64,000 nucleotides of DNA, from the NCBI GenBank assembly GCA_050084515.1, contig CM114271.1:34100001-34164000 (forward strand). Reading direction: 5' to 3'. The position numbers were made by a program, and so were the translations under genes. The notes below the pieces were generated by a model, which saw nothing but the letters and a program-made list of their open reading frames with translations, searched no databases and was not told the origin of the DNA. Positions 43,951-55,941 of the stretch are shown piece by piece (the first letter of the stretch is position 1; each line of letters starts with the position of its first letter). The stretch is from Blasia pusilla. Its lineage: Eukaryota > Marchantiophyta > Marchantiopsida > Blasiales.

Positions 43951-46938
43951 ATACTTTTTCTTATTTGAAAACAATATTCATAACATATGGCTTTCATGGA
44001 GATAAACTTGTATGAATTGGTCTTATTTTTTGCATTAGTAATTTCATTTCATTAATAAAAATTTATAATATATTAAATAAGGAAATATTTTTATTTTCCT
44101 TAAGATTATGTATATGATTGTAGAAAATAGGCATAAACCTGAAAATGTAAATTTTTTACTTAGATTTCTTATTTCTATTTTTTAATTCTAGTAAAATCAA
44201 AGGCATTGATGTCCCGTTTACATATTAATTTTTTAGCATGGTTGATTTTTTAAATTATAAAAAAAATCAATCAATATTTCTAGAATTTTAAGAAATAACT
44301 CCAAATCTAGGAAATAAAAATATATCTTACTATTCCTATATGAAATTTTACTTCTTTTCATAACTATTCCCTCTTCTTTTAATATTAAAATAAATGAGAC
44401 TTGTGAATGTTTCATATATTTTGACCTTATCATTTGCAACTTAGTAAGTAATAATGGAAAAACCATCTCTCAAAATAATTTTTGAAATAAGTACAAAAAT
44501 GCAATATGGGGAGTTGGAGAAGATCCTATATATTAGCAAAAACAATTATTAGAATATTTTGAAAGAAATAATTTACAAAATTAAATTGGAAATAATCTCT
44601 ATTATGGTGACTAAATTTTGAGAGAAGCTTAGGGTAAGATTGGAGTGGCAAGGATGATTAATGGAAATTTCATGCAGATACTTGGTCAAAGTCTATGACC
44701 ACAAAAAATTTCATGTAAGACCTTACCCATTGTCATTATCATAGAAAGTAGGTTGTGTTTAATATGGATTAGCTTATTCATGTTTCTTTATGAATTTGGA
44801 AGACTTGGAAATAATTTCATCAACTATTTTCCAAAGTTTTAATGATATGCAAATCATTGATCTAAAATAAGAAGGGATGATATAGCTATAATACATATCG
44901 GTGAACAACCCACACCTTGCACAAGGATAAATCATTCTTCACAAAAATTAAAAAAGAAAATATCCTTTCATTCAAGTAATGATAATATAGATTCTTCTAT
45001 TGCATCCTCTTATTCCATCTTTTTACATGTAGAGAGGTTCTTCATATACATATTAAAAATTGTGGAAATTTACTTCCCGTTGGACCAAAATTCAATCTTT
45101 ACGGCCCCGACGATAATTCCCTTTTTTTCCCTGTCCATCTGGTCTATCCACATGTCCTCTATACTTGTTCACTAATTACTTCCTCTCCCACCCCTCTCAA
45201 GGAACCCCATACTGGTTTTACGTAATAACAAAAATTGAATTATAATTATTCTTTTCCTAAAAACTTTCATTCATCAAAGATTTATTTTGGTTATCATGTT
45301 TTCATGCAAGTGGATGAGCGTGACATATTAACCCACATACAAAGGTCTAGAGAGGAAAAAGTAATAACTAGATTGGAGATACATAAGTGCCATGAGGAGA
45401 TGTTAAACCTTCTCTTGTTTGCTTCGTAGTTGTTCTTAAGTGCTCCACAACACAACTAGAATTGATGAATTATCATCGCCTCCCACCTAGTTTAAGAGAT
45501 GCATCTCAAGTCTTTTCTGATAGTCCATATTCTTAAAATATATTGCGTTCCACCAATTTAATTTGGATCTTTATGTCGTAATCAACCGTGTTGCTTGCAC
45601 CTTTCAGAGCGTCGGGAATGGGGGTCGGAAAAGTTTAGGGTGAGGAAAAAATTACGGGTCATATATAAACTCTTGGATTTCCCAGTGGAAATTAAAAATA
45701 CGCCGACCGGCTTATTAACCGGCGGCTCTAAAATAACCAGTGAATCCACGTCAGTGAATAATACTGAATATGCGCACTGCAGTTGCCCTCCAAGGACTCG
45801 GGAGAATCGAAGGTCCGGAAACGCGGTCCTCCGACGTTCATCGAACGGTCCAGATTACGCGATGGGCGGACGCTCTGGTCTATGAATCTAGGAAGAAAAG
45901 AGGTAGTAAGACTCAAGCGTTCGAAAACTGCTACCGAGCAGCCGCCGGCTTCCCATTGGTAGCTAGGCCTGTTAAAGTTAGCGTGTACGGTAGAAGCGTC
46001 CACGTGGATTACCACACGGCGCAGGAACGACTGTCGCCCGCCCACGCACGCAGTTACCGGTCCGCGCAATCACGACCGCGAGTCCGAGGCCACGAAGAAG
46101 CTGGTGGTCCCGGTCCGGCCTCCTGCCACATAGTCATGACTCCGCTTGCCACGTCCCGACTCCCGGTCCCTCGAGCCTTCACAGCCGTAGGCGTCCCCGT
46201 CAAGTTGTCTAGTACGCAGAGTTGTCCGCCGAAATTGAGGCCGCGCTCTGCCGCCATTCCCCATCAACTGGATCGGAATCCACCTCCACGCAACAACAAC
46301 GATTTCGAGAACCGGCTTTGTTTTGATTCATTGTTTGGCGTGTCTGTGAATCTCTCTCTCTCTCTATCTCGCTCTGGGAGACCGATTCTGGTGAGGCGGG
46401 AGGAGTTTCAAGAGGAAAGGAGAGAGCCAGAGAGAGAGAGAGCTATACAACGATTGAAAAGTGTGTAAGCCGCCGGAGATCGGTTGCTTGATTGCGTGTA
46501 GGATCGTCGATTCGGCGGCGGGCTGCTGCGGTTGATGATCTTTTCTGCGTCTGTGGCCTGCGGTGGTGGGATTCAAGCGTGAACGGTTGGAATCCCGAAA
46601 GGTGAGGGGGGGAGACGAGCAGCGGCGGAAGTGGTGGTAGAACTGAGAGAGGGAGCGGGAAGAAAACAATCTCAGATTTGTCTGGTTCAACACAGTCGGG
46701 ATTTGGTCAATTCGGAAAAGTTGCCCACACACGCTCCCTTGGAGTAGATTGTCCGCCCCCTCCACGGTGCCTTCCCACTCACGGTGGTCCACCGATAGAC
46801 TGGTCCCCTGCGTCCTCTCGTTGGAGAAGTCTTTAACTCAGAGGGCATGTAGATAGGCGATTAATTGTACTGTCTCCCTCCAGACACAATCAGACGGAGA
46901 GAGAGAGAGAGAGAGGGTTGAACTTCTCCGTGGAAGTA
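43951..46938. other. Intergenic DNA and upstream region of the two-exon gene
   Basis: 43951-45560 is AT-rich with no coding signal. From about 45600 the DNA becomes GC-richer, and long ORFs are open on both strands over the same bases (45770-46468 plus; 45728-46069 and 46364-46792 minus) without recognisable domains. Pyrimidine or GA runs occur at about 46344-46372, 46429-46441 and 46894-46915, the last just 24 bp before the start codon. I read this as promoter and 5' UTR with GAGA-type repeats. Confidence 0.5.
46894..46915. promoter_or_regulatory. (GA)n tract just upstream of the two-exon gene
   Basis: About 22 bp of alternating GA (CT on the other strand) end 24 bp before the proposed ATG. 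Such tracts are common in plant core promoters and 5' UTRs; a regulatory role is inference from position. Confidence 0.35.
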
Positions 46939-47931
46939 ATGGGTGTCTCTTTATGCCACAGCCATGCGAGAATCGTAGGCAAACACTCTCACTCCAATCC
47001 GAAAGATCCATTCCCGGGAGTTCAAACTGCTGCACCGATCGTGGCATTTCGAAGGGAGAATACTGCTCCAATTTCCACCCTGAGCAACGAGGAAAATTCT
47101 GATTTCAGGTCCAGCAGGTACCGTCTTACCAATCCAATTCAGGCTCCTGGAAGTCAAACTCCCTTGAGCTCCAACTGCTCTTGGCAAATGAGGGTGGTGC
47201 CGATTCACCTGAATGACGATTAGGCTGCTGCGTCGTGATTGTTGTCCATAGTCCTAAAGGGTTTGCAGAGAACGTCGAATCTATTTCAATTTTACAACTT
47301 TGTGTCATCTACCGTGGCAGTTTACTGTCTAAGCTGGTCAGTCTGAATTAGGTTCCCACTTCAAGGCTGTGCTGTACCCGTACCCCATCGTGTATGAAGC
47401 CAATTCAGTTCTTTAATCTGTATCGAATGTCCTCTTTTCTGGAACAGGTGTGTCCGATGGGTGACTTTGGCAGCTACAGCTGCAGTTGGTTTATCGCTGG
47501 CTGCAACTGCACCTGCTGGTATGGCTGCAGAGGTGGACGCTTCCACCAACGTAATATCGCACTTGGTTCCGGGAGACTACAGCTTGAGTATAGCAATTCC
47601 TATCCCTGATCAAGAAACATGGATATTTTCAACCTACGGATTTCTCGCTCCTCCCCCGAGAAGTATTAGTGGAGGAGGAATTTCTATTATGCAGTACCAA
47701 GGGGGTTGTCCTTCATGGCATCCAACCCAATTCGAGAGAGTAGTTCCAGACGGTCTTCATTCCAAGTCTTTTCCCCGACAGGGAACCCAGTGGCCTGCTC
47801 TCTACACCCTCGAGGAGGCTACCATCGAGTACGGCGCCATGGACTCACCTGACCCAAGCATAAAGTACGCTTCGATAATAGATGTACTCCTCAAGATGTC
47901 GGACAATGGCCTCACTTGCTTCAGCCTCTAG
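46939..47931 (+). CDS. Two-exon gene for a 220-aa possible plastid-targeted protein, function unknown
   Basis: Exon 1 is 46939-47117 (ATG GGT GTC ..., donor AG|GTACCG) and exon 2 is 47448-47931 (acceptor GGAACAG). Together they give 663 nt in frame, with a split Arg codon. The first ~60 residues are rich in Ser, Arg, Asn and Pro with few acids before residue 50, like a chloroplast transit peptide. Residues about 65-87 are a hydrophobic Ala-rich stretch (VTLAATAAVGLSLAATAPAG) ending in MAAEV, resembling a thylakoid-lumen signal with an Ala-rich cleavage site; there is no strict twin-arginine (R60, R63). The mature part, about 130 aa, has Pro/Ile-rich segments (YSLSIAIPIPDQE, YGFLAPPPRSISGGG) and two Cys. 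I recognise no family. The gene model and lumenal location are inference. Confidence 0.5.
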
Positions 47932-50900
47932 CACTACCATCGATCTCATGATCAGAACGCTGCCATTTTGATGAACTGGTGATATTCAAAAGCTGCAGAT
48001 CACTCAGGAGCCTGAAATCATCACTCGCAGCGAAGTTCTCATCGGGGAGGATTTCTAGTTAAGCCCCGATTCCTTGCATAAACAATCTACATGCGGACTC
48101 GTGCAGCTCATAGATTGTTCGCGCTTCTCTGAGAGAGGAATCTGGAGATTATCTTCCTCAAATTTGGCGAAATTACTCCATTGAATTAGACCTCGTACGG
48201 GACAGTATGGGCGGATCACGCTTAGAATTGGACTCGGGTCGAGATCTAGAAGGTTAATGATATGCCATACTAGCCCAACTCGTCATGATCCCCGAGGATT
48301 CATTCACTTCTCATGCGGTTCATGTCAATACTCGATCTACATGAGAGTTACTTTTGTACATTACGTAGTAGCGGGCGATCGACATATGTGTATTGTTGTA
48401 GGCCATGGCAATTGTAAGTTAAACCTGCCGTGGTTTCTTGTATTATAATCACATCATTAGATATGAACACCTGCAAACTGGAGGATTCTTGGATGTACAG
48501 GATTATTTGTACAAACGTTTGACGAACTTCAAAGTCGCTTCGCACGTTCGAAGTCCCAATAAAGTATGCAAATAATATGAAACCTGTGTGGCGTCTTGAC
48601 AGAATCTGTTCTTCTGCCATGGTAGTGATTTCCAGTTCGATGTTAATTGCCTCTCTTTGAAGGATCTGCTTCTTTGAATTTGCTTCTATGGGTCATCCCT
48701 TCACGTTTATCAAGTTTGTTCTATGGCATGGATTGTATTAGAGCTCCAGTTCTAGATCCTTGAAATCAGCTACACATCTTTCTTAGAAGAAACTAGGAAA
48801 ATTAGACTTTATTTGGGTCGAAACTCAGGTTTTGTGTCCCCTTTTGATATGAGGGTCCTCCCATTTCTCTTACCCAACATGAACCAACTCTTTTTCTTTC
48901 TCTTCAAAAAAGAAAAAGAATGGGGAGACCATGGTACATTGGGAGGCTAGAGGCTTCTCTATGATAATCGAAGCTATAGGCTTCTCTTCAGCTCAAAGAT
49001 TCTTCTTCGTGCCAAGACCTTTGTCAACATCTCGAAGCTTCTCCATGACATCAAAGCTCCACAACACATAGACGTTAAAGGGGTGATCAACTTCGAAGGT
49101 GACCATAGATTCACCGCTCTACATCATGGTCTCATTAGGTTCCTTTTGGGAACGTGCAAATTTTATCACCTATTTCCAGATGTAGATTGTTTTGTTTTCC
49201 AGTGGAACCTGTTATTGTATGGAAAGCCATATTACATTGCTCTACTTCTAATCCGTGTTTGCTAGCTCTACTTCTAATCCGTGTTCTCTTCGAACTCTCC
49301 AATGGTGGAGTTTGTCTTCGCCTTAAGGTATAGGAGTGAACTCCCATAGTTATGGGTCTTCCTTAGAATATATGAGGTCTCTTGATTTATGAAAAAGATT
49401 AGGAAAAAAAATATCAATTGAGGTGTATGGAGTGTTAATTAGTGCTTGTACATTCCTAAAGCAGATGCACGAGTATAAATTTTCCCATACAATCTTAACA
49501 TATTTAAAAATTATCTTCGAAAGGAATGCATAATCATTTGAGCTTTGGAAGGCTTCAAGCCAACATGGAAGACTTTTTCAACCATAATAATATAGATTGA
49601 GGAGGTTTTGTTTTAATATGGATTGGATCACATGAACAAGTTTTTGGTTTTATGAGTCTTGGTGTTTTTTACCTAGAAACTAGCTTGATAGGGAGGGAAA
49701 TCAATACGACACCGAATACAAAATATTGACACAAAGTGGAGAGAGTTTGAATAATAGTAAATTTGTTCACATGATCACATCTCCATTCAATGTCGGATTG
49801 AGCAAGTTTAAGGGGATAACTTGCATTTTGTAATTTGAATCGAGTTAGCACCCATAGATGACCAAAATACATGGCAGCATGAGAAAGAGAATCGCATAGT
49901 AAGGTCTAGTAGTAGGGGGTGTTGTAATAATACTTTTCATGCCCTTTGATGAATGGTTAAGAAAAAATCCACTTCGTCTCATTTTGAGAAACTTTATTTT
50001 TTAAAACCCTACATTCCTTCATTTTGAAAACCTTCATCCCAAATACTTATAGGGCAAGAAAAGAAGAGAAATTTTTCACCCCCTCATTTTGGAAAAAAAA
50101 CTCCTCTTCCCATCCTTAAGTACAAAAAAGTTTCCCCAAAACCTCAACTTTTCATTTAGAAAAAGGAAAAACGCAAAACTATCATCATCCCTCCTTCCCA
50201 TAAGTTATCCTTAAATATAATTGTTTCTTCCTCTTACCTTTTCATTGTTATCCTTTTTCTTTTAAAGATTTTAAATGAGAATTTTAAATGTTGCTAGTTT
50301 TTTATAGCTACTTGTGGATTCTCCAGTAATGATATAGAATTTAAAATATTTGATGAAAAATATTTATTTAATAGTTTCTTTTATTATGGTATATATCTTA
50401 TTTAGAAGTTTCAATATGTTTCCAACATAATAAGTTATGTGGATGGTGAGATTGATGTACATTTTGTACTCATGGGTATGTGCGTGACACACTATTGTGC
50501 ACATTCACTTCGCTACACAACCCAGATTGCTAGTCATATCTACACAAAATCGATCTTCCCAACACACGGGTAGATCCACATACATACAAAAATGAACTCA
50601 TGCATGTACACCAAAACCACACAACAAAATCAACGTAAAAATGGCTCACACAGCCAAGTGCACTCTCGAATCTACACATCATATTAAGCCATATCCACCC
50701 TCCACTATATGGGAATCCAGATTCTAGCACCCTAGTTCCTACCAAACACTAAGCAAGATAGATGATCTAAAGGCTCAATATGAGAACGATTGCTTTTGAA
50801 AGCCTAATCTTCCTCTCTTATACCGTTGGGAAGATGTAGAAGCTTTTCCCCAAAAAATAGCCATCCAAATGGTAACATGCGTGCACAGGTTATTGGGTGA

Positions 50901-51515
50901 TCCTTAACTTGGTCAAAAAGTTACCAAACCAAAAATAGCAAAAGAGGGCATTTTTCATAAACGATGATTCCAATGCAACAGACCTGTCGTCAACCTCATC
51001 TGAAACTTCACGACATAGTTACACTTGAAAATCCCGTTGATCCCCTATATTAGTTGACACGGTAGAACTCTATCTGTCAACTAACTAAGATGTGACAGTT
51101 GTCATGCACATACATATCACTACATAATCCAAATCGCTAGTCACATCCACAAAATGCACAACAATGATCTTCCCAACACATAGGTAGTGTTGAAATTAGA
51201 ATTCTAATTCTCTTATATCGCACTTTTAAAACTTTAAAAGCACAAAAAGATCCCGATAAGATCTTTCGTTGAACCATGTACATAAGGGTAATCACTTACA
51301 AACCTGAAAGAGCAAATTTGAAATGGAATATATGTTGAACTAGTCTACAAATTCTATTGAGAATTAGGTGATTTGCAAAGAAATATCTTATTAGAATCCA
51401 CAACACTTGAAGAGAGGTGGTCCGAACCAAGGTACTAGAGTATATGGCAGATTGGTTCTTGGAGCATTCTCCACACCAATGCTTATTCCTTCTTAGTTGA
51501 TCAAGGCACCAACAT

Positions 51516-51519
<4 letters not shown>
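47932..51519. other. Intergenic DNA, no gene recognised
   Basis: After the probable 3' UTR of the two-exon gene the DNA is AT-rich and holds only short ORFs without domains. A 21-bp direct repeat occurs at 49239-49259 and 49265-49285. 49900-50450 is very AT-rich. Confidence 0.5.

Positions 51520-51610
<91 letters not shown>
51520..51610. repeat. (GA)n microsatellite, about 91 bp
   Basis: This is a perfect alternating GA run of about 45 units. Minus-strand frames through it encode only Leu-Ser repeats and are not genes. It lies about 300 bp beyond the point where element C's recognisable protease ends. Confidence 0.95.
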
Positions 51611-51611
<1 letters not shown>

Positions 51612-51909
51612 ACGATATCAAATAAAAAATAAGTAGCTTAACTCTATGGTTGGAGAAAAGCGTATTATCGGCGACCCGGCTAGAGCGGTCGTGGCTATGG
51701 ACACTCCTCTCCATAGAAATTTCACGAATGGGAGCATCCTCTGCATGGACATGTCTCTCAATCAAATCACTAGGCCAAGTGATGGCACTGCTAAATGCTG
51801 CTAAGGTTGCCATCTCTCCTGGACGTCGCTCGATCACTGCACATGTGAATCGAACGGGTAATGATCTAAGGCGCCCATCTCCTGACTCCCATCCTGGTCT
51901 GTCGAACGC

Positions 51910-52473
51910 TCACTTCTCCCTGTAATCTAGGGAAAACCCCATCGGATATAACATTGCTCCACCAACCAAGACGTCGTAGGACTCTGCATCAGTCACTATC
52001 GCCTTGGCTCGCACCACAGACTCATCTGTAGGATGTCCTAGGCGAATCCTCACTACAACCTCCTGTCGGGTGATATACTGTGTGGTACTCGCTCCACCCA
52101 AGGATGTCTGTATCCGAAATGGACAATGCTCCACATCAACTCTTGTCAAGCCCAATCCTCTCCATGATGCTTTCCCCAACATCAGGGGTTGCGCTCCTGA
52201 ATCCAAAAAGACATGTTGCAGACTAAAAGCTCTATCTCCTAGACTCACAAACTGGAAGACCTCTCCCCAATTATCCAGCAACACAACACTAGGAGAAGCC
52301 ATGGCACGCTCTATCGCGGGTCTAGCGGGCATCTCCGCTATCCTACCAGCCGCAGCCTGCCATGAATCTGATGTGGACGGCCTGAGCATCCGCTCCAAGG
52401 GCAGGTCATTCACATCCTCTGCAATCACCTCTGAACGTGATGTAGGAACTCCAACTCCACACTCACATAGCAT
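51910..52473 (-). pseudogene. Element C aspartic protease
   Basis: The open frame of 187 codons contains the active-site loop FLDSGAQPLMLG and the block SYDVLVGGAMLYPMGFSLDY, both almost identical to element B. N-terminal to it lies ILPAAACHE-type low-similarity sequence on the other strand, which is a shadow. It stops where B reads WTETASYRPGW, at a TAG replacing a Trp codon. The protease is isolated from any gag or pol that could use it. Confidence 0.85.
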
Positions 52474-53378
52474 AGCGGCCAGCCAGAAAATCTATACAAG
52501 AGTATCTCCCAACATCATAACATTGGAAGCAGTAAACAACGGAGCACGATACACCATCATGGCCGCCCCCAACATCGTACTCGACATATCCTCCTCTTGA
52601 GCATCAGCAATAGGAGTCATCGCACTCGCTTCTCCCATCATCCTCCGTACCTGCACACCAATAACATCACCAACTCTCCAGGAACTCTCATCAGGACCCA
52701 TCGATGCGGTCCTCAAGTAGCCTCGTCTGTTTCCTGGCTTCCCCTCGCTGTGGATCCAACTCTACGGCTGCTCCACGCGTCATAATTGCGGCAGCCTCCA
52801 TCTGGGAAATCCCACACATCCAACCAAGATCCTCCACATCTCTGGCTGCTCCATATGATGTCGATGCCACGGATCCAGCATCGGCTAACCTCAATGCCAT
52901 AGCGGCAATCTGCTCTTGTAACTGCTGTATCTGAGCAGCCATCCCAGCCTCACGCTCGGCTGAGGTCTCTGTGGCACGGCCTTTTGGTATTCTCCTTGAG
53001 CTCGTGGTGCCACAATTGACCTATCTCGGAGTCCACGTTGTTGCACTGGTGGTGTTGCCATGCCTCAATCTCCTGGGCATATCTGTGGGAGAACTCATGG
53101 TAATCGTCCATGGGTGCCTCCTCTAAATGCTAGAACATACCGTTCCATGTTGTAAATGGGTTGAACTCTCTAGAGTTCCTAGCCCCTTGTGAGTCGCACC
53201 AACTCCTAAACTCCCCAATGAAGTCGTGTAGCTCTATAGTGCCTATAGCACCCGAAAACCTATGTGGTCCTCTACCCGGGTCGTCCATCTTGTATGCCCA
53301 ACTGGTAGGACCACTCAATGTGTACGGTGGATCACTAACACACTCCTCTACACGCTCCCCCTCATCAGAAGACGACAT
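51910..53378 (-). mobile_element. Element C: gag-protease fragment of the element B family
   Basis: Read on minus: the frame starting at 53378 (MSSSDEGERVEECVSDPPY) has FSGAIGTIELHDFIGEFRSW, matching B's gag core. The 52691-52942 frame has AAVELDPQRGEARK, matching B's linker. The 51910-52473 frame is a protease with VFLDSGAQPLMLGKASWRG and SYDVLVGGAMLYPMGF. The gag zinc knuckles are missing between the first two blocks, pointing to an internal deletion. The homology ends at a TAG after FSLDYRE, and methyltransferase, RT and integrase are absent. No LTR pair was seen. Confidence 0.85.
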
Positions 53379-55941
53379 AGAAGGAGATCGAAGTGGTCTC
53401 TCACGTGGAGACCCTTGAAACCTCGCACCACTCCGAGTAAACCCTCTAGAGCTACTCTCAAGTCCACTACCTCGCCTCCCAAAATCCCGAAAGGATGCCG
53501 TGATGGCCCTCGTGCCCCTCTCACACGATCACTCTCAATCTCGCAAGTCATCCCTCAATCACTAAAACTAAACATGTGGCACTCAATGTACACTCTCTCA
53601 TTGAGACGTGTGTTGTGCGGCAACAAGCAGCGCAGTCCGGAAAATCAACTGATCTATCGTCTCATTGACAAACCATCCCCAACTCTGGACATCCCACACA
53701 AGTCTATGTCCCCTAAACCCATACATCATCGATGCTCTCAGCATCAACACAAAACCCAATATCCCAAATAACTTCCCAATATCCAAAAATCCCTCACACG
53801 TGCAGGGTAAGAGACCAAAATGGGTAACCTGACAATAAATGTCGATGCGCTCCCCGGCAACTGCAAATATCGACCCCAACTTGGTGGTGAAGAGAACTCC
53901 TCCAATCAGCAAGTTGTACTCCTCTCATACTGACGCCGCTCAAACCTCCTCAATATGCGATGCAGGTCCAGCCCTCCGGTGCGGCACTGGCGGCACGGAA
54001 AGGCTACAAACGGTACGACACTCGGGAATGGGATGCGGAACTTGGCAGCATACCCTCCTCAATCAGAAATTCACACGCTCTGCTCCTTAGTGAAGGAGCG
54101 GCTCCGCTCGGTTCGGCCACGAGCGGCACGACGCGGAAATTGGCGTCGCGTTGCGGCTACATGCGTCACGGCACGGTACTCGATCGTCGCAACATAGCAG
54201 CATGAAATAAAAACTCAAACACCATAACCTGAGGTCACGTGCCATCATTGGTTGATGACAAAACTGCGATGACGGTGGCAACCAAAACAAAGTACGTGAT
54301 GGTGGCGCAAGTCAGAGAATCAACAGTCATCGTGGAAGACCCTTCACTCCGTAATGGCGGCAATGCCAACCTAGGGTGGAAAACGGCCGAACGTGGCTCT
54401 AAGCAGCGCTAGGCGGCGGCGGCGGCCGACGGTGGATGGTGGACGATGACGGTTGATCATTGATGGTGATGTCGGACCATTGACAGTGACGGTTGACCAT
54501 CGATTATGATGGTTGATGGTGACTATGACGACGACGGCCGGCGGCGGCACGACAGCTGGTTTAGGGTTTGAACAATTTAACCCTAAAAATCGCCTAACAA
54601 TAGTAATTTTGCCAGATTGACCATAACTTTTTGCTCGCAACTCTAAATTGCACACCGTCTATTGCACACGCGTACAACTTCACGATCTACAACGACATCA
54701 AAAAATATTTTCACGGTTGACCATCGATTGTGATGGTTGATGGTGAATATGACGGCGACAGCCGAAGGCGGCGCGGCGGCTGGTTTAGGGTTTGAACAAT
54801 TTAACCCTAAAAATCGCCTAACAATGGCAATTTTGCAAGATTGACCATAAGTTTTTGCTCGCAACTCTAAATTTCACACCATCTATTGCACATGTGTACA
54901 ACTTCACGATCTACGACGACATCAAAAAATATTTTGAATCGAACATTCCAATAAAAAGTGAGGGGGATTGTTGTACAGCCCAATGTCTCTTTCTCCTACA
55001 CAAAATTCGGCAGCGCTTCCGCGCTGATTTCTCCCAAAAAAATGTAAAACCTATGAGAACACAAATCAACATGCTACATGGTACTCCCGAGAGCACTCGC
55101 ATGGAGCAACCCGCCCCCATACTCAATTCCTATCAAAAATTGGGCAGCGCTTCCGCGTGCCACTCTCCCGTACAAAAAATCAGCAAAGAAAAACAGCAAA
55201 CTCGCACGACTCTTGCTCCGGTGAGCACTCCCATGAGCCATAAAGCGGGGAACACTGTCCCCCAACCTGCACCGAACATCGAGCAACGAGCGAGCTCCCC
55301 CATGAAGCTCTCTCACGCAGTCATTCTCTCTTTGTAAAATAAGATCCAATCTTGCTCACAACATCATACTTCTCACATGTGTGCACTCTCACATGTCTCT
55401 CTTAATGTCAAACCAAACCCACTCTCTTGATGAAAGGCTTGGGTTACACTCACAAGGAAAGGGACCATAGCTCTGCCGCCTCGTGCCAAGAGGTTCAACA
55501 AAGAGAGAATGAGCTCTCAAGCTCTCTCTCCTTGAGGTATACCCCTCCCCTCTCCCAAGCTCTCTCCATGGTAACCTATGCTCCTAAGTCACCTTCTTGG
55601 CTCTTGACTTGATGTAGGAGGTCAAAGACCACTTACCAAAACTAGAAAGTCGACCATATACTCAAAATGGTACTTGCCTAAAATAGTAGGTTCCTCAATA
55701 TGGCTCTAAATGAGCAGAAACGAAGGGGAAACATGCTCTCTCAGGTTTCCCGAGGCCTTAGTAGGTCATCCTCAACCTCCTGAGTTTGTCTTCCACTACT
55801 CGTGAAGGCGCTCTACTTGATCTCATCGATCTATCCTAAAAGACGTGATATCTAATCAATCTTCATGAGAGCTCTACATGCAAGTAAGCACCTTCTCCAC
55901 TTAAAACCCCATTTTCTCGATAAATTAAAAGGCTTTCATAG
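53379..55941. other. Intergenic DNA with tandem duplications, no gene recognised
   Basis: The part next to element C may be its former leader and LTR. 53900-54200 is GC-rich with short plus-strand frames without domains. 54491-54938 is the tandem duplication listed separately. At about 54995-55180 two similar ~50-bp segments containing 'ggcagcgcttccgcg' recur about 130 bp apart. The ORF at 54855-55337 crosses both repeats and has no recognisable domain. Confidence 0.5.
54491..54938. repeat. 224-bp direct tandem duplication containing telomere-like motifs
   Basis: Unit 1 (54491-54714) and unit 2 (54715-54938) share GGTTGACCATCGATT starts and near-identical bodies. Each unit contains GGTTTAGGG and then TTTAACCCTAAA, i.e. 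plant telomere-type TTTAGGG/CCCTAAA in inverted orientation around a short spacer. A shorter degenerate third copy of the GGTTGA...GATGG portion precedes unit 1. Confidence 0.8.

Noticed and set aside
34127-43955. Target-site duplication of element B
   Set aside because: The flanking pentamers (tatat and atact) do not match; no duplication is claimed.
45728-46792. Long ORFs such as 45770-46468 (plus) and 46364-46792 (minus)
   Set aside because: Opposite-strand ORFs over the same bases, no family resemblance, and GA/CT microsatellites inside; better read as promoter/5' UTR of the 46939 gene.
51296-51837. Minus-strand ORFs with long Leu-Ser repeats
   Set aside because: Translation of the (GA)n microsatellite only.
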